The notes under the pieces were generated by a model. That model worked only from the letters and a program-made list of their open reading frames with translations, searched no databases and was not told the DNA's origin. The position numbers and the translations under genes are program-made. Positions 12,866-23,570 of a DNA stretch of 64,000 bases are shown here, in pieces (the stretch's first letter is position 1; each line of letters opens with the position of its first letter). Source of the stretch: Perilla frutescens (taxonomy: Eukaryota > Streptophyta > Magnoliopsida > Lamiales > Lamiaceae); the NCBI GenBank assembly GCA_026008535.1, contig BRKX01000003.1:23054001-23118000 (forward strand), read 5' to 3'.

Positions 12866-14033
12866 AATGGATCAAATATGATCTTTTTTCTAGTGTGGAA
12901 ACTAGGATCAGATCTCCACCATGTATTGATTTAATAGTTGAGATTTAATGGAAAATATGGTGGCAATTTTGTAAATAATATGACAAAAAATAAAGGAAGG
13001 AGGGTTATTTTTATCCAAATTCATTAAAATTGATGATATCAGCAATTTTAAAAAATCTTAAAAACTTTAAACGATCATAACTTGTTTGTTTTTAATCTAA
13101 TGCACACAAAAAATATATCAAATTAAAGCTCTCTTTGTGCTCTTTCATTTAAAATATTGAAAAGCTATGTTTAGATGAAAAACATGGACAATAAATACAA
13201 AAGATAAATTTTTATGCATACCGAAGTTATAAATGCTTTCGTTAGCTTATAATAATGCTTCATCAATATTATGATAACATATGATAACGTATGCTAACGA
13301 AGTATTTGTCATATGATAACACAATGTAGTCACTGTGCTAACAAACAATTATCATAATGCTAGCATAATACAGATTTATTAGGGTTTATTCAATCTTAAT
13401 TATGATTTATTTCATTTCAATTATGGTTTATTCCATTTAATTATGATTACTTTTTTGAATTTAATTTTACCTTTTCAGTTCCTAATTGATTATTAGGCTT
13501 TATTCCATCCAATTATGGTTTATAATGTATGTTGGCAGAGTATTGTCATATGTTAACATAGTGTATTCACAGTGCTAAAGAAACAAAGCCATAATGCTAA
13601 CGTAGTACATATATATTATTGTTATGATTTGTTCCGACTCATTTAGGGTTTATCACATCCAATCAATGTTTATTTCATCTAATTAGGTTTATTTCATCCA
13701 ATTAAGGTTTATTAAATTAAATTAGGTTTATAATTAATTTTCAAAATATATTTTTCGCTAACAATATTTGAAAACTTTAATTAGCATAACAATAATGCTT
13801 CGTTAGCATGATGATAATACTTCATTAGCATGACGATCTGTTATCAAATCCTATGCGATTTTTATAAGAATTACTAAATTACGTTAATACCCCCGCTTAA
13901 AAAACTTTTCAAATATTATAGAATTGCCACCGCCTTTTTAATCAAATCTGGGCTTTTGATTTTTGAGGATTGTGTGGTGTGAGATGTGGTCCTAGTTCCT
14001 ACATTAGAATTGATTTTAACCTCACCCCTCCCC
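12863..14033. mobile_element. (TA)n-flanked non-autonomous element E1
   Basis: It starts GGGAATGGATCAAATATG immediately after a (TA)n tract (12828-12862) and ends CTCACCCCTCCCC immediately before another AT tract (14034-14046). Most of its length aligns with element E3: TGGTGGCAATTTTGTAAATA, the block at about 13060-13165 (CGATCATAACTTGTTTGTTT), GCTAACGAAG motifs, AATACCCCCGC near the right end and GTGTGGTGTGAGATGTG. It has no coding capacity. E1 and E3 are two diverged copies of one family that inserts at TA microsatellites. Confidence 0.75.
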
Positions 14034-14320
14034 ATATATATATATACATATACATATAAATCCATCTATAAAAAAAAAACGTGTTTTACTTTGAAGGAAA
14101 AAAAAACATAGACATCTGTGTTGAAGAAACAGTAAGCGAATGCCAAAAAAAAAAATGCGAACTTGTCTATGATATAGAAGATTCATGTAATTATTGATTT
14201 TTTTTTGTAAACAACACATAATATACGTTATAAAAATGAAGTATTTTTTTCTCTATTTTCCTGATACATTATTAAAATATTATTATTTATCTTATAAATC
14301 AGGATCATGAGCAAACAATT

Positions 14321-15635
14321 TGAAAGTGCACACCCCATGTGATATGTATATGTCTGCAACATGTTCACAGAAAAATACACGAACGTTGAAGAATGATGTT
14401 CACAATAATGTTCAAGAACGTTATTGTGAACTTAATGTAATTTGTAGAATGTAAAACACACAGAAGTTTGGTAACCCTGTTCGATCAATTGATCTACGTC
14501 AAGGGGACTTGTCAAGTCAGTGGAAAATAATTCACTACTCCGGTGTCACGTTTTCTTAGGATATTACACGACGCTGACCTCCCGTCACTCGAAACCTGTT
14601 CTACCTGTACACTGTCTTTCGTTGAATTGAATCGTGAGATCCCCTCACAACCTAGATGTCTAACCTATCTAGTTCCCACAGAAAATCTCTTCTGAGACTC
14701 CTTTTGACAGTATATGAAAAAGAAAATTTCAATACATGATGACTTGAACACTAATCTCTAGTCTAAAACATAACCGAAACTATGTGGCTCAAAATAGTTA
14801 GAGCTCTTGAATCTGTGCAGTTCTTCTTTTCGGTGTTTTCTAACATGTCTGTATCTCAGGCTTATTTATAGATGAGAAATACAGCCTCAACAAGAGAATA
14901 GAAGTCCTAATCAGAATCAGAAACGAATAAAGAACCTTTCCTTATTGAAACCGAGACTTAGGACTATCAATGTTATGAATTCTTCCATCTTTGGGATTCT
15001 GCCTTTGACGTCAATCACGAGCTCTTCAGGTTGGATAAGGTAGCTTCTAGATTGATCTTTGAATCTCTACTTGGTTGGAAACCTCGAACAACTTCATTGA
15101 TCTTAGAAGAATAATCTGGACAATAAATGTTCATGTAAACGTTCACAAATGTTATAATGAACATTGTTGATCTTAAATCTTCTCTTCTTTGCAGATGTTC
15201 ATATACGTTGTAATGAACATTGTTGATCTTAGGTCTTCTCTTCAGGTAGCATAGCGGAATGTCATGTATGTTCACAGGCTGACTTCTGACTATCATCCAA
15301 GCTAGCTGGCAGTACTCAACATGTTGAACAATCTCTGTTGTGGCATGATGAACAACAGTCTTCTTCTCAGCTCAAACCAAACTCCTTGCATGGGCTGTCT
15401 TCAGGAAGTTCAGATCACGTTCATGTACTTCATTATGAACGTTGTCCAGAACAAAAGTAATGTACTTCGAAAAACTAAATACTTGAGTGATTATCAAATG
15501 CCATATAGATGAATGACAATTAATCACTGTAGCAAGTGCAATGTAAAGCACTTGATAAAAAATATTGTGTAGTATGACACCACTGATCCAATCTAAAACA
15601 AGTTTCTTCGATTGGTGTCAAGCACAACACTAACA
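14321..15635 (-). mobile_element. Solo LTR of copia family D'
   Basis: The 1315-base block begins TGAAAGTGCACACC and ends CACAACACTAACA. Read on the minus strand it is a canonical TGTTAG...TTTCA LTR. It is bounded exactly by the 5-bp TSD CAATT (14316-14320 and 15636-15640), and no PBS or PPT adjoins it, so it is a solo LTR. The LTR at 60667-61891 is a plus-strand relative (shared blocks around CTAGGTTGTGAGGGAATCTC and GTCGAGTGACGGGA). A near-perfect 34-base palindrome sits at 14397-14430 close to the LTR 3' end. Confidence 0.9.
15015..15296 (-). other. Open frame inside D' LTR, conserved in a second copy
   Basis: A 93-codon frame whose C-terminal half (FVNVYMNIYCPDYSSKINEV onward) aligns without a gap to a 76-codon frame at the same place in the LTR at 60956-61186 (FVNVWMNIFCLNYSSKIIEV), both ending at the same TGA. 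The N-terminal halves are in different frames, and a duplicated AACAATGTTCATTA block (about 15150-15225) lengthens this copy. No known domain. It could be chance persistence of an open frame in LTR U3 sequence; I do not call it a gene. Confidence 0.3.
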
Positions 15636-15803
15636 CAATTCATTATATATTAGCAAAATATGTACGTAAATATTGTGAATTATATATATATATATATATA
15701 TTCAGACACAAATTCATCTAATACATATTCTATTTTTTTTTACAAAGTGATGTATTCATGTATTTTATTATTGTGAATAGTACATTAGGAAATAACATAT
15801 TAC

Positions 15804-15985
15804 ATAGTAGCAAATATATCTGTCAATATTAGCAAAAATATTGGACTAATTATTATCATCAATGTTGAGTAGTAGCAAATATATTTGTCCATATTAACAA
15901 AAATATTGGCAAAATATTGGAGTAATTATTGTCAATATTACGTAGTAGCAAATATATCTATCAATATTAGCAAAAATACACGTGA
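15804..15985. repeat. Imperfect tandem repeat, ~62-76 bp unit, ~2.6 copies
   Basis: GTAGCAAATATAT(C/T)TGTC followed by AATATTAGCAAAAATA recurs three times (about 15807, 15870 and 15946), with TTGGA.TAATTATT between the copies. Confidence 0.7.
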
Positions 15986-16158
15986 GCATTAGCCTGCATC
16001 ACAATCTGAACCATTGACTGCAAATTGTTAACATGTTCCAACATTAGTATGGAGTTAGCTGCGTTCCCATCATGTAGCCTCTTAGATTTACTTTCTCGCT
16101 TGACAACATCACTGTCTGAGACGCTTATATGGAGTTCTTCTCTTGCCTTCTCTTGTTA
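15967..16158 (-). pseudogene. Coding-like remnant, not recognised
   Basis: A minus-strand frame of about 60 codons is open to a stop at 15967-15969. It reads SDVVKRESKSKRLHDGNAAN, then SILMLEHVNNLQSMVQIVMQ (Leu/Met/Val-spaced, possibly helical). Its codon use looks protein-like and it lies in otherwise AT-rich debris, so it may be an exon of a transposase-associated gene. I do not recognise a family. Confidence 0.3.
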
Positions 16159-17427
16159 TTTTTACCTTAAAGTAGTTCTTTACGCTACATGATAATTAAT
16201 ATGCTAAATCGTAAGCAATTTGTGTATTACATTTCATATCAAACATGCTAACAAATACTACAAATATTGCTTAAATGGATAATATATTGTTTTGAATGTG
16301 CTAATAACAAATATATTTATTTGGAAATAATATGTTCATGCTATCATCCATATCCTAATATGCTATAAGATACAATAGATATTGCTAAAATGTATAATGT
16401 GTTGATTACAACACGTAGATGCATCACATTAATGTAAAAACTAAAAATGCATAAAATAACGCCCACGTACACTACTTCACATGCTGATATGCAGATAAGT
16501 CATTTTGAATATTTTTAAATTAATTTAATAAACTATCAAGAAGCATTCATCCAATAAGATAAAAAATAAATTTAACACACCAAACAAACAACTAATTTCA
16601 GCCAACGAAGCATTACTTCTTCATAGGTTGTTGGAGTAGCTAATATGCACCAATTTATATATATACACACATGGACAATTATACACTTTATGAACACCAA
16701 GTTTCGAATATTAACAAAAATATTTGCTAACATCAACATTCAACAACATCAATTAATACCATTACAGACGTTAATCCACTAATTGCATATGTTAATATTT
16801 GCCAAAATGACTAATGTCTTCTCATAATATGAACACATGTGAACGCTAAAAAATTATAAAAGATACAGATTCCAGTTATTAGAAAGCCATGAACGAAAAA
16901 TACTCACCACGACAAATCAACACACAATCATTTAAAGTTTATAAGACCATTACATTATGTTACCTTTGATGTGTCTAGAATAATTCTCGTTAGTCATCTC
17001 TTAATATTTGCTCCGCAGTTGAATTGATATGCAACACACGTCCGATATTTCTCTTAAAATCTCGTCTGGTTTTTTGCCCCCTCAGTTGAACAAAATTATT
17101 TTCTATTATCCTCTTCTCTAGGTTTTCAAAATGGCCAAAGTTGTGTAGCTGATTATATTAAATATGTCGTGTATTGGTTTTCATTTTGGAGAAATTTTCA
17201 TATTTTTATGGATTCCTTGCCATGATTATCACCTAGATATTAGAAAACGTGAATAAACATGATTTAAGATTGTATTGTTTTACCTTTATTTAATCAATTT
17301 AAATAAATGTTCTTAGTTTATACATGGAGAGGGATGGTTATATTATATCATTCAATCTTGGAATTTCATTTTAATAAGATGGATGGTTAAAAATGGTTCT
17401 CAGTTTATACGTGGAGAGGGATTTTCA

Positions 17428-17431
<4 letters not shown>

Positions 17432-17471
<40 letters not shown>
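17432..17471. repeat. (TA)n tract at left edge of E2
   Basis: About 40 bases of alternating TA directly adjoining the E2 terminus. Confidence 0.95.
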
Positions 17472-17474
<3 letters not shown>

Positions 17475-18180
17475 ATGAGATCTATTGAGAACCGGTCACC
17501 AGGTGGGAACCGGGAACCGATCCCATCCGTCCATTCTGAAATATCAACGATCCAGATTAAAGCAGATTTTCGGTGGCAATCTCGTAATTATAATGAAAAT
17601 TTTAAATTCACGCGTTTCATTAAGGGTAAAATTGGAACAATTGACTTTTAAAAAAAGTGACATTATCATGTTTTGAAAAAATTCTTAAAAACTTTAAATG
17701 ATCATAATTTATTCATTTTTAATCAGATTTACGCAAATCTTATATCAAATTAAAGCTCTTTTCATACTCTTTCATTTAAGATCCATATTGCATATGTTTA
17801 TTTGAAAAAAATAGATGAAAAATACAAAAAATCATTTTTAGGCATAATTTTCGCATAGAGTAACCCCAAATTTATATTAGCATGTTGTATATAATATTTT
17901 AGCATGACCTATATAACATTTTAGCATATTGTGTAATACATTTTAGTGGGTGATATTATGAATATATTTCTAACAGTTTTATATAAACACCTACACCTAT
18001 ATAGATACTACAAAATGAAAAATACGAGTTGATGATAAAAAAGAAAAAAGAATGAGAAAGTGAAACAACAAAGGAGATGATCAACAACTAAGAGAAAATA
18101 CGTAAATATTTCTCGAAACGAGATAAAGTTTATGAGAGCAAAATATGTGCTGCAATTTTAAGTGTATACTGTAACATACA

Positions 18181-18955
18181 AATTTAGCCTCCTACTTCGC
18201 TCATTTTAGCCTCATTCATTTCTCATTTTAGCTTATGTTGATAAATAAAATATGGAACGGTGATTTCGTTGGAATCAAAACACAATACACCCAATTTGGG
18301 GACAGTGAACCCTAATGAGAATCTCATAATTACTAATTGGGATCAGATGAGCCCTAATTGGAACGTAATAAACCCTAATTATGAACGGTGAACCCTAGTG
18401 GAAAATGTCACATCAAATTTAGCCTCCTACTTCGCTCATTTTAGCCTCATTCATTTCTCATTTTAGCATGTTTTGATAAACAAAATATGGAACAGTGATT
18501 TCATTGGAATGAAATGCAATACACCCTATTTGGGGACAGTGAACCCTAATGGGAATCTGATAATTACTAATTGGGATCAGATGAGCCCTAATTGGAATGT
18601 AATAAACCCTAATTAGGAACGGTGAACCCTAGTGGAAAATGTCACATCAAATTTAGCCTCCTAATTCGCTCATTTTAGCCTCATTCATTTATCATTTTAG
18701 CATGTTCTGATAAACAAATATTGAACGGTGATTTCATTGGAATGAAACACAATACACCCTATTTGGGGACAGTGAACCCTAATGGGAATCTGATAATTAC
18801 TAATTGGAACCTAATAAATCCTAATTGAGAACGGTGAACCCTAGTGGAAAATGTCACATCAAATTTAGCCTCCTACTTCGCTCATTTTAGCCTCATTCAT
18901 TTCTCATTTTAGCATGTTCTGATAAACAAAACATGCAATGGGAATCTGATAACGT
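18181..18955. repeat. Tandem repeat, ~234-bp unit, 3.3 copies
   Basis: Units start AATTTAGCCTCCTACTTCGC at 18181, 18416, 18650 (AATTCGC variant) and 18862. Spacings are 235, 234 and 212, the third unit lacking about 22 bases (GGGATCAGATGAGCCC region), and the fourth is cut after about 70 bases. Each unit has CATTTTAGCCTCATTCATTT, GGGGACAGTGAACCCTAATG and GGTGAACCCTAGTGG. The copies are very similar, so the array formed recently relative to the element. Confidence 0.92.
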
Positions 18956-19164
18956 ATATAACCTCATGCTTCCGTTATTTTAGCATTATATTCTAAACGG
19001 TAATTATGGTTAATAAAACTTAATAGTAATATAATTACCACAAAGGAAATGTCATAAACACTTTTATTGAAAATCATATATATTCTTAAAAATGAATGTG
19101 TTGATAATAATTCACAAGCATGGTAAAACATGATATTAAACTATGCCCAATCGCTATAATAACA

Positions 19165-19391
19165 TCAAGCTGGACAGTTCCTAGCATCATGATCTGACAA
19201 CTTGTGGCAATTGCTGCACATTCTGAGTGGTTTGTTCTCCTTTCTCTTCCTTGCCTCCTTCTTAGATATCAAATGACTGTTGCTACCTTTGTTTTAATTG
19301 GAATAGGTGGATGAACAACAACTTCAGAATGGGCACGTAAATCGTAGAATTGCTCAAACATCATTGTCTTGCTATGTGAAGTAGAACCCTC
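19165..19391 (-). pseudogene. FAR1/FRS-type transposase C-terminus
   Basis: The minus strand reads TSHSKTMMFEQFYDLRAHSE, then VVVHPPIPIKTKG, then (after a one-base frameshift) SKKEARKRKENKPLRMCSNC and HKLSDHDARNCPA, followed by a stop. The HPP...KTKG linker, the basic stretch and a final CX2CX5HX4C zinc knuckle ending in RNCP are the usual C-terminus of FAR1-related proteins and their MULE relatives. The rest of the protein is not recognisable upstream on the minus strand within E2. It complements the N-terminal piece in E0, but the two are in different elements. Confidence 0.72.
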
Positions 19392-19738
19392 TATATCACC
19401 ATGTGAGTAATCTTACTACGGTCACTTGAAACAGAAGAAGATGACATTAAAATAAAAAAATTATAAACTGAACAAGGTAAAAAATAATAATACAATCACA
19501 TCAAGAGATGTTTAGACACACAAATTGATTTTTAGCATTAGGTATGTACCATTCTAGCATCATGCAACATACATTTTAGCACCAAAGTATTCTAATGTTT
19601 ACATGGTGTCTATAACATTGTGTAGCCAAGTTACAAAAACACACACAAAAAACAAAAAAAACAAAAAAAAACAAAGCATGGTTTGTATGACATGTTTCAC
19701 AGAGTGCAGTAGAAATAACATTAAACCAGCATGTTATG

Positions 19739-19830
19739 ATGCTAAAACATATGTGACGACGGGCTAAAATGAATACATTAACATGCTAAAACATATGTGG
19801 TGACAGGCTAAAACGAATACATTAACATAC
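19739..19830. repeat. 44-bp direct repeat, two copies
   Basis: ATGCTAAAACATATGTG starts at 19739 and again at 19783, each copy followed by GGCTAAAA(T/C)GAATACATTAA. Confidence 0.85.
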
Positions 19831-20216
19831 TAAAAAAATAAACATATCAAATTAATGCATATTCTGTATATTCTCGTACTAAACCCTAGGATTCCTAACA
19901 ATTAGAAAACAACTGATACAACATAAAACTGAACGAAACATATCACATCAGTCAAACATAAAAACGTAAATACAAAACCGTAATGAACTCCAATAGAACG
20001 AATTGTAAAATCAATGCAGATACAATGAATTGCGAAATTAATCAATATTAAAATTTCAAAACTGAATCAAACATTGCAAAATAAAAACCATACCTGGAGT
20101 CTCCATCGAATCACAGATGTAGAAACTTCAAGACAAATAGATAATTACAGAAATAAAAGGATGTCAAGAAATCAAAAACGCGATCCAAAAGCAGATTAGG
20201 AACGATGAAGACGAAG

Positions 20217-20221
<5 letters not shown>

Positions 20222-20262
<41 letters not shown>
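20222..20262. repeat. (GA)n microsatellite
   Basis: About 40 bases of alternating GA within element E2. Confidence 0.95.
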
Positions 20263-20264
<2 letters not shown>

Positions 20265-20483
20265 AGGGGAATGATAAATACGGGAAAAAAATCTGAAGAA
20301 GGAAAGTTTAATTACTGAATTACTATATTACCCTCCCCTTCAACAAAGTTGCTGAAAATTACAAGAATGCCACTGCCCATCCACTTATATATGATTTAAT
20401 TTGGGCCGTCCAGATTGAGTTAAACAAGGGCTAGGATTGGTTCCTAGTTCCTATTTGGGGGAAGTGTTCTCATTTGATCCTTT

Positions 20484-20486
<3 letters not shown>

Positions 20487-20530
<44 letters not shown>
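20487..20530. repeat. (TA)n tract shared by E2 and E3
   Basis: About 44 bases of alternating TA form the right edge of E2 and the left edge of E3, so one microsatellite received two elements. Confidence 0.95.
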
Positions 20531-20532
<2 letters not shown>

Positions 20533-21720
20533 ATATAGATCATATGAGAACACTTTGTTGGTGTGAGAAATGAGAACCCATCTTACACCATCCAATTTAA
20601 TGATCCAATGGTTGAGATTTAAGGTGGCAATTTCGTAAATAATAGGGCAAAAAAAGGAAGGAGGGCTATTTTCGTCCAAACCCATTAAAAATGATGATTT
20701 CAGCAATTAAAAAAAAATCCTAAAAACTTTAACCGACCATAACTTGCTCGTTTTTAATCCAATGCACACAAAAAATATATCAAATTAAAGATCTCTTCAT
20801 GCTCTTTCATTTAAGATGTCGAAAGGCTATGTTTAGATGAAAAAATATGAACAAAAAATAAAAAAGAAATTTTTTTACGCGTGCCCAGGTTGTAAATGCT
20901 TCGTTAGCATATAATAATTCTTCGTCAGCATTATGATAACATATGATAATGTATGCTAACGAAGTATTTGCCATATGCTAACATAATGTATTCGTTGTGC
21001 TAACAAAGAATTATCATAAAGTTAGCGTAGTATAAATTTATTAGGGTTTATTAAATCTCAATTATGGTTTATTTAATCTCGATTATGGTTTATTTTATCT
21101 TATTATCATTATTTTTTTAAAATTTAATTTTTTTGTTAATAGTTCTTAATTGATTATTATGGTTTATCCCATCCAATTATGGTTTATAACGTATGTTGAC
21201 AGAGTATTGTCATATGCTAACATAGTGTATTCGCAATGCTGACGAAGCAAAACCATAATGCTAACGTAGTACAAATATATTATTATTATGATTTGTTCGA
21301 ACTCATTTAGGGTTTACAACATCCAATCAATGTTTATTTCATCTAATTAGGTTTATTTCATACAATTATGATTTTTTCCATTTAATTAGGATTTATTAAA
21401 TCAAATTAGGTTTGTAATTAATTTTTAGAATATTTTTTTCGCTAACAATATTTGAAAACTTTAATTAGTATACCTATAATGCTTCGTTAGTATGATGATA
21501 ATACTTCATTAGCATAATGATCTGTTATCAAATCCTCCGCGATTTTTATAAGAATTACCAAATTACGTTAATACCCCCGCGCGAAAAACTTTTCAGATTT
21601 TACAGAATTGCCACCACCTTTTTCATCAAATCTGAACCTTTGATTTTTTATGGATGTGTGGTGTGAGATGTGTTCTCATTTCTCACACAAGGGGTTATTT
21701 TTATATAACTCCACCCCTAT
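20531..21720. mobile_element. (TA)n-flanked non-autonomous element E3
   Basis: It starts GGATATAGATCATATGAGAA right after (TA)n, with an inner GGTGTGAGAAATGAGAACCC. It ends GTGTTCTCATTTCTCACAC...CCACCCCTATT before (TA)n at 21722-21743, so the inner motif GTGTGAGAAATGAGAAC is an inverted repeat at both ends. The whole 1.2 kb aligns with E1, including the GCTAACGAAG motifs and the AATACCCCCGCG stretch near the right end. No coding capacity. Confidence 0.8.
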
Positions 21721-21743
21721 TTATATATATATATATATATATA

Positions 21744-22663
21744 GATAGAGACAAAGAGAGTTTTTGTATCCTAAACACCTTAGCTTACACACCCTTGGGG
21801 CACCGCCTATGTGGAAGTCACATCACTAGTTTTTATTATTTTTTCTTGGTTTAGTTTAATTTAATAATTATTTTTGAGAATTTAATTTTTATTTTTTAGT
21901 TAATAATTAATTTCTAGGGTTAATTGTATCATTAGGGTATATAATTTTTTAAAATTTCAATTTTTAGCAATAACTTTTAATTATGATTAGTTATGGTATA
22001 ATAATTTTTATATTTATAATAAAAATTTGTAAGGTGGACATAACATAGGACAACATCTAAAACAAAGTCATGTATCGATGTGTGTATGTCGGCCTTGTAA
22101 GATGGTTTCAAAGAGGAAATTGATCGGTATTTTAGTTGTAAAAAATGTCATGTTATAGTGTTATTGAAATGATTTAAAAGTCGCGTCTAAATAAAAAATA
22201 ATGTAAAGTTCGTTAAAATAGTGGTAATTATCCCTTTAAATTACTACATTTGAGATTTAACGGAATTGATTGTCCCCTGAAGACAACATTATATGCACTT
22301 TGATACCTAGAGTGTCAATTTATGTAAGTACTCTATTCTTAAAAATAAAAAAAAAATAAAAAATCATTTATTTAATATTTTTAAGGAACTTCAATTTTTT
22401 TAAAAGAATTATGCTAACAAGATTTTTCAAAATGATAATTCTAAATGACTAGATTCTATCCTGGCCAATGGCCATACAAGGATATAATATTAATTATACA
22501 CTATATTACTTTATTAAATGATTATTTTAATTCACGCTCTATTGTATTTTACACTCATATTCTTTCCCATTTAATTATCTAGAGACAATGAAAATATTAG
22601 TTTAAAAATTCAAATTTTGGATATAATATCTATCAACATTAATCATATATTTTTATTTTCAAT
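21744..22663. other. AT-rich intergenic
   Basis: No coding frame, repeat boundary or RNA gene is visible. Confidence 0.6.
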
Positions 22664-22678
22664 AAAGTAGATATTTAG

Positions 22679-22897
22679 TTTCCTTGGGGGATGACCTATA
22701 GTGGTAGAGTGGTGTAAGTTTAAGGTCAAAGATTTCAAATTCGAATCCTACCACCAACATCATTAGGTGTGAGCCTATCACACTCGGTTTTTCAAGTGTG
22801 GTTTACCCATCATGTGTGGTTTTTTGGCTATTACACAAGAATGATGTTTACTTAGTGCACACCTTAATAGCTACTGTGGGTTACTCTCGGCATAAAA
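22679..22897 (+). mobile_element. tRNA-derived SINE with 15-bp TSD
   Basis: Begins with CCTTGGGGGATGACCTATAG, then TAGTGGTAGAGTGG (box A-like) and, about 45 bases later, AAATTCGAATCCTACC (box B-like), followed by a 150-base body and a short A run. The 15-base direct repeat AAAGTAGATATTTAG at 22664-22678 and 22898-22912 flanks it as a TSD. The start resembles the SINE at 4204-4312 (GGGGATG...AGTGGT.GAGTG), but the bodies differ, so they are separate families or subfamilies. Confidence 0.85.
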
Positions 22898-23061
22898 AAA
22901 GTAGATATTTAGGATTGATGATACATGTATTTTCATAATCTCCTTCATCTTAATTCATTTCATTTTGTAGTCATTCATTTTATCTTCTACTAGTTCTTCA
23001 TTATCGAATCTAAAATAATAACAACAATATTATGGAAATCAAAGCTAGCTGAAAGAAGGAG

Positions 23062-23220
23062 AAGTTTTACATTATATTCGAAGGTATGAGAACTTGAATA
23101 TTTTCAAGTTCGGTAGATTGCTCTCTATTTGTACTCAGTTTTACCGAAAATTTGTACAAGTCCTTTCCAACAGAAGATGAAGCAGTGGAAGCATATGAAA
23201 AATATATGAATTCGAAATGA
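23062..23220 (+). pseudogene. RNase H1 N-terminal (viroplasmin-like) domain remnant
   Basis: A single frame with one internal stop reads KFYIIFEGMRT, stop, IFSSSVDCSLFVLSFTENLY, then KSFPTEDEAVEAYEKYM. The order YVVF-G...GI-SS...C...V..F..A-YKSF....EA..A is that of the small PF01693 domain at the N-terminus of eukaryotic RNase H1 and of caulimovirus translation activators. Plant genomes also carry it in host genes of unknown role. No other domain of either protein is visible on either side, so its source is open. Flanking sequence at 22913-23453 is otherwise AT-rich and non-coding. Confidence 0.5.
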
Positions 23221-23453
23221 TATGAATATGATCGTTCTTGGAGCATCTAATTAGTCGATTTATATACTGATGAATCAAGCAATTGTGAAAGTCATTCCAA
23301 AATTGCACGAATGAAGGACTGTTCGTTGAAGACAACAATATAAGATCGAGGGTTAAAATTTATTATTTTTGGTTTGAAAATTGGATTTTTTAGTTCAATT
23401 TGTATTGCTAAAATAACATGAAATTGTAAAATTTTGACTTATGAATAAATTAT

Positions 23454-23570
23454 TACTACAAGAAAAACGCGATTTAACGATGAATTTAGTGACGGATAAT
23501 ATTCCGTCGTTAAAATAACGACAGATTAACGACCGATTAAGATTTTTTTTTTATTTAACAACGGCATACA
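23454..23570 (+). mobile_element. Truncated CACTA element end
   Basis: ACTACAAGAAAAACGCGATT (from 23455) is a CACTA-type terminus with the first C mutated to T. It is followed by subterminal motifs TCCGTCGTTAAAAT and TTAACGAC like those of the complete element at 56822-58070. The sequence changes into Del-type LTR at 23571, so only this end remains. Confidence 0.75.

Larger units (their letters stand above)
15641..17431. other. AT-rich region with TE debris
   Basis: Between (TA)n tracts at about 15681-15701 and 17432-17471. It contains a short tandem repeat and a coding-like minus-strand remnant (listed separately) and scattered TTAGCA/GCTAAC motifs like those of elements E0-E3. Near the right end a TTATAC(A/G)TGGAGAGGGAT block occurs twice (about 17318 and 17406). 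Its position between TA tracts suggests another eroded member of the E family, but no termini are clear. Confidence 0.45.
17472..20486. mobile_element. (TA)n-flanked element E2 carrying FAR1 3' coding piece
   Basis: It starts GGGATGAGATCTATTGAGAA after (TA)n and ends, in reverse complement, GGGAAAGGATCAAATGAGAA before the next (TA)n (20487-20530), so the termini are imperfect inverted repeats. A second inner repeat follows on each side (GGGAACCGGGAACCGATCCC on the left, GGAACTAGGAACCAATCC on the right, inverted). The conserved subterminal block GATCATAATTTATTCATTTT (17700-17719) matches E1 and E3. At 3.0 kb it is the longest member. It contains a 234-bp tandem array, a 44-bp duplicate and, on the minus strand, the C-terminus of a FAR1-like protein. 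I infer a degenerate autonomous or semi-autonomous copy. Confidence 0.7.

Noticed and set aside
15967..16158. A functional small gene
   Set aside because: Open for about 60 codons only, no start codon context or promoter, and embedded in transposon debris; kept as a low-confidence remnant.
18181..18955. CRISPR-like array
   Set aside because: Units are 234 bases with no short repeat/unique spacer alternation, and the context is a plant transposon.
23062..23220. An endogenous caulimovirus
   Set aside because: Only the small viroplasmin-like domain is seen; no movement protein, coat protein or pararetroviral RT adjoins it, and the domain also occurs in cellular RNase H1.
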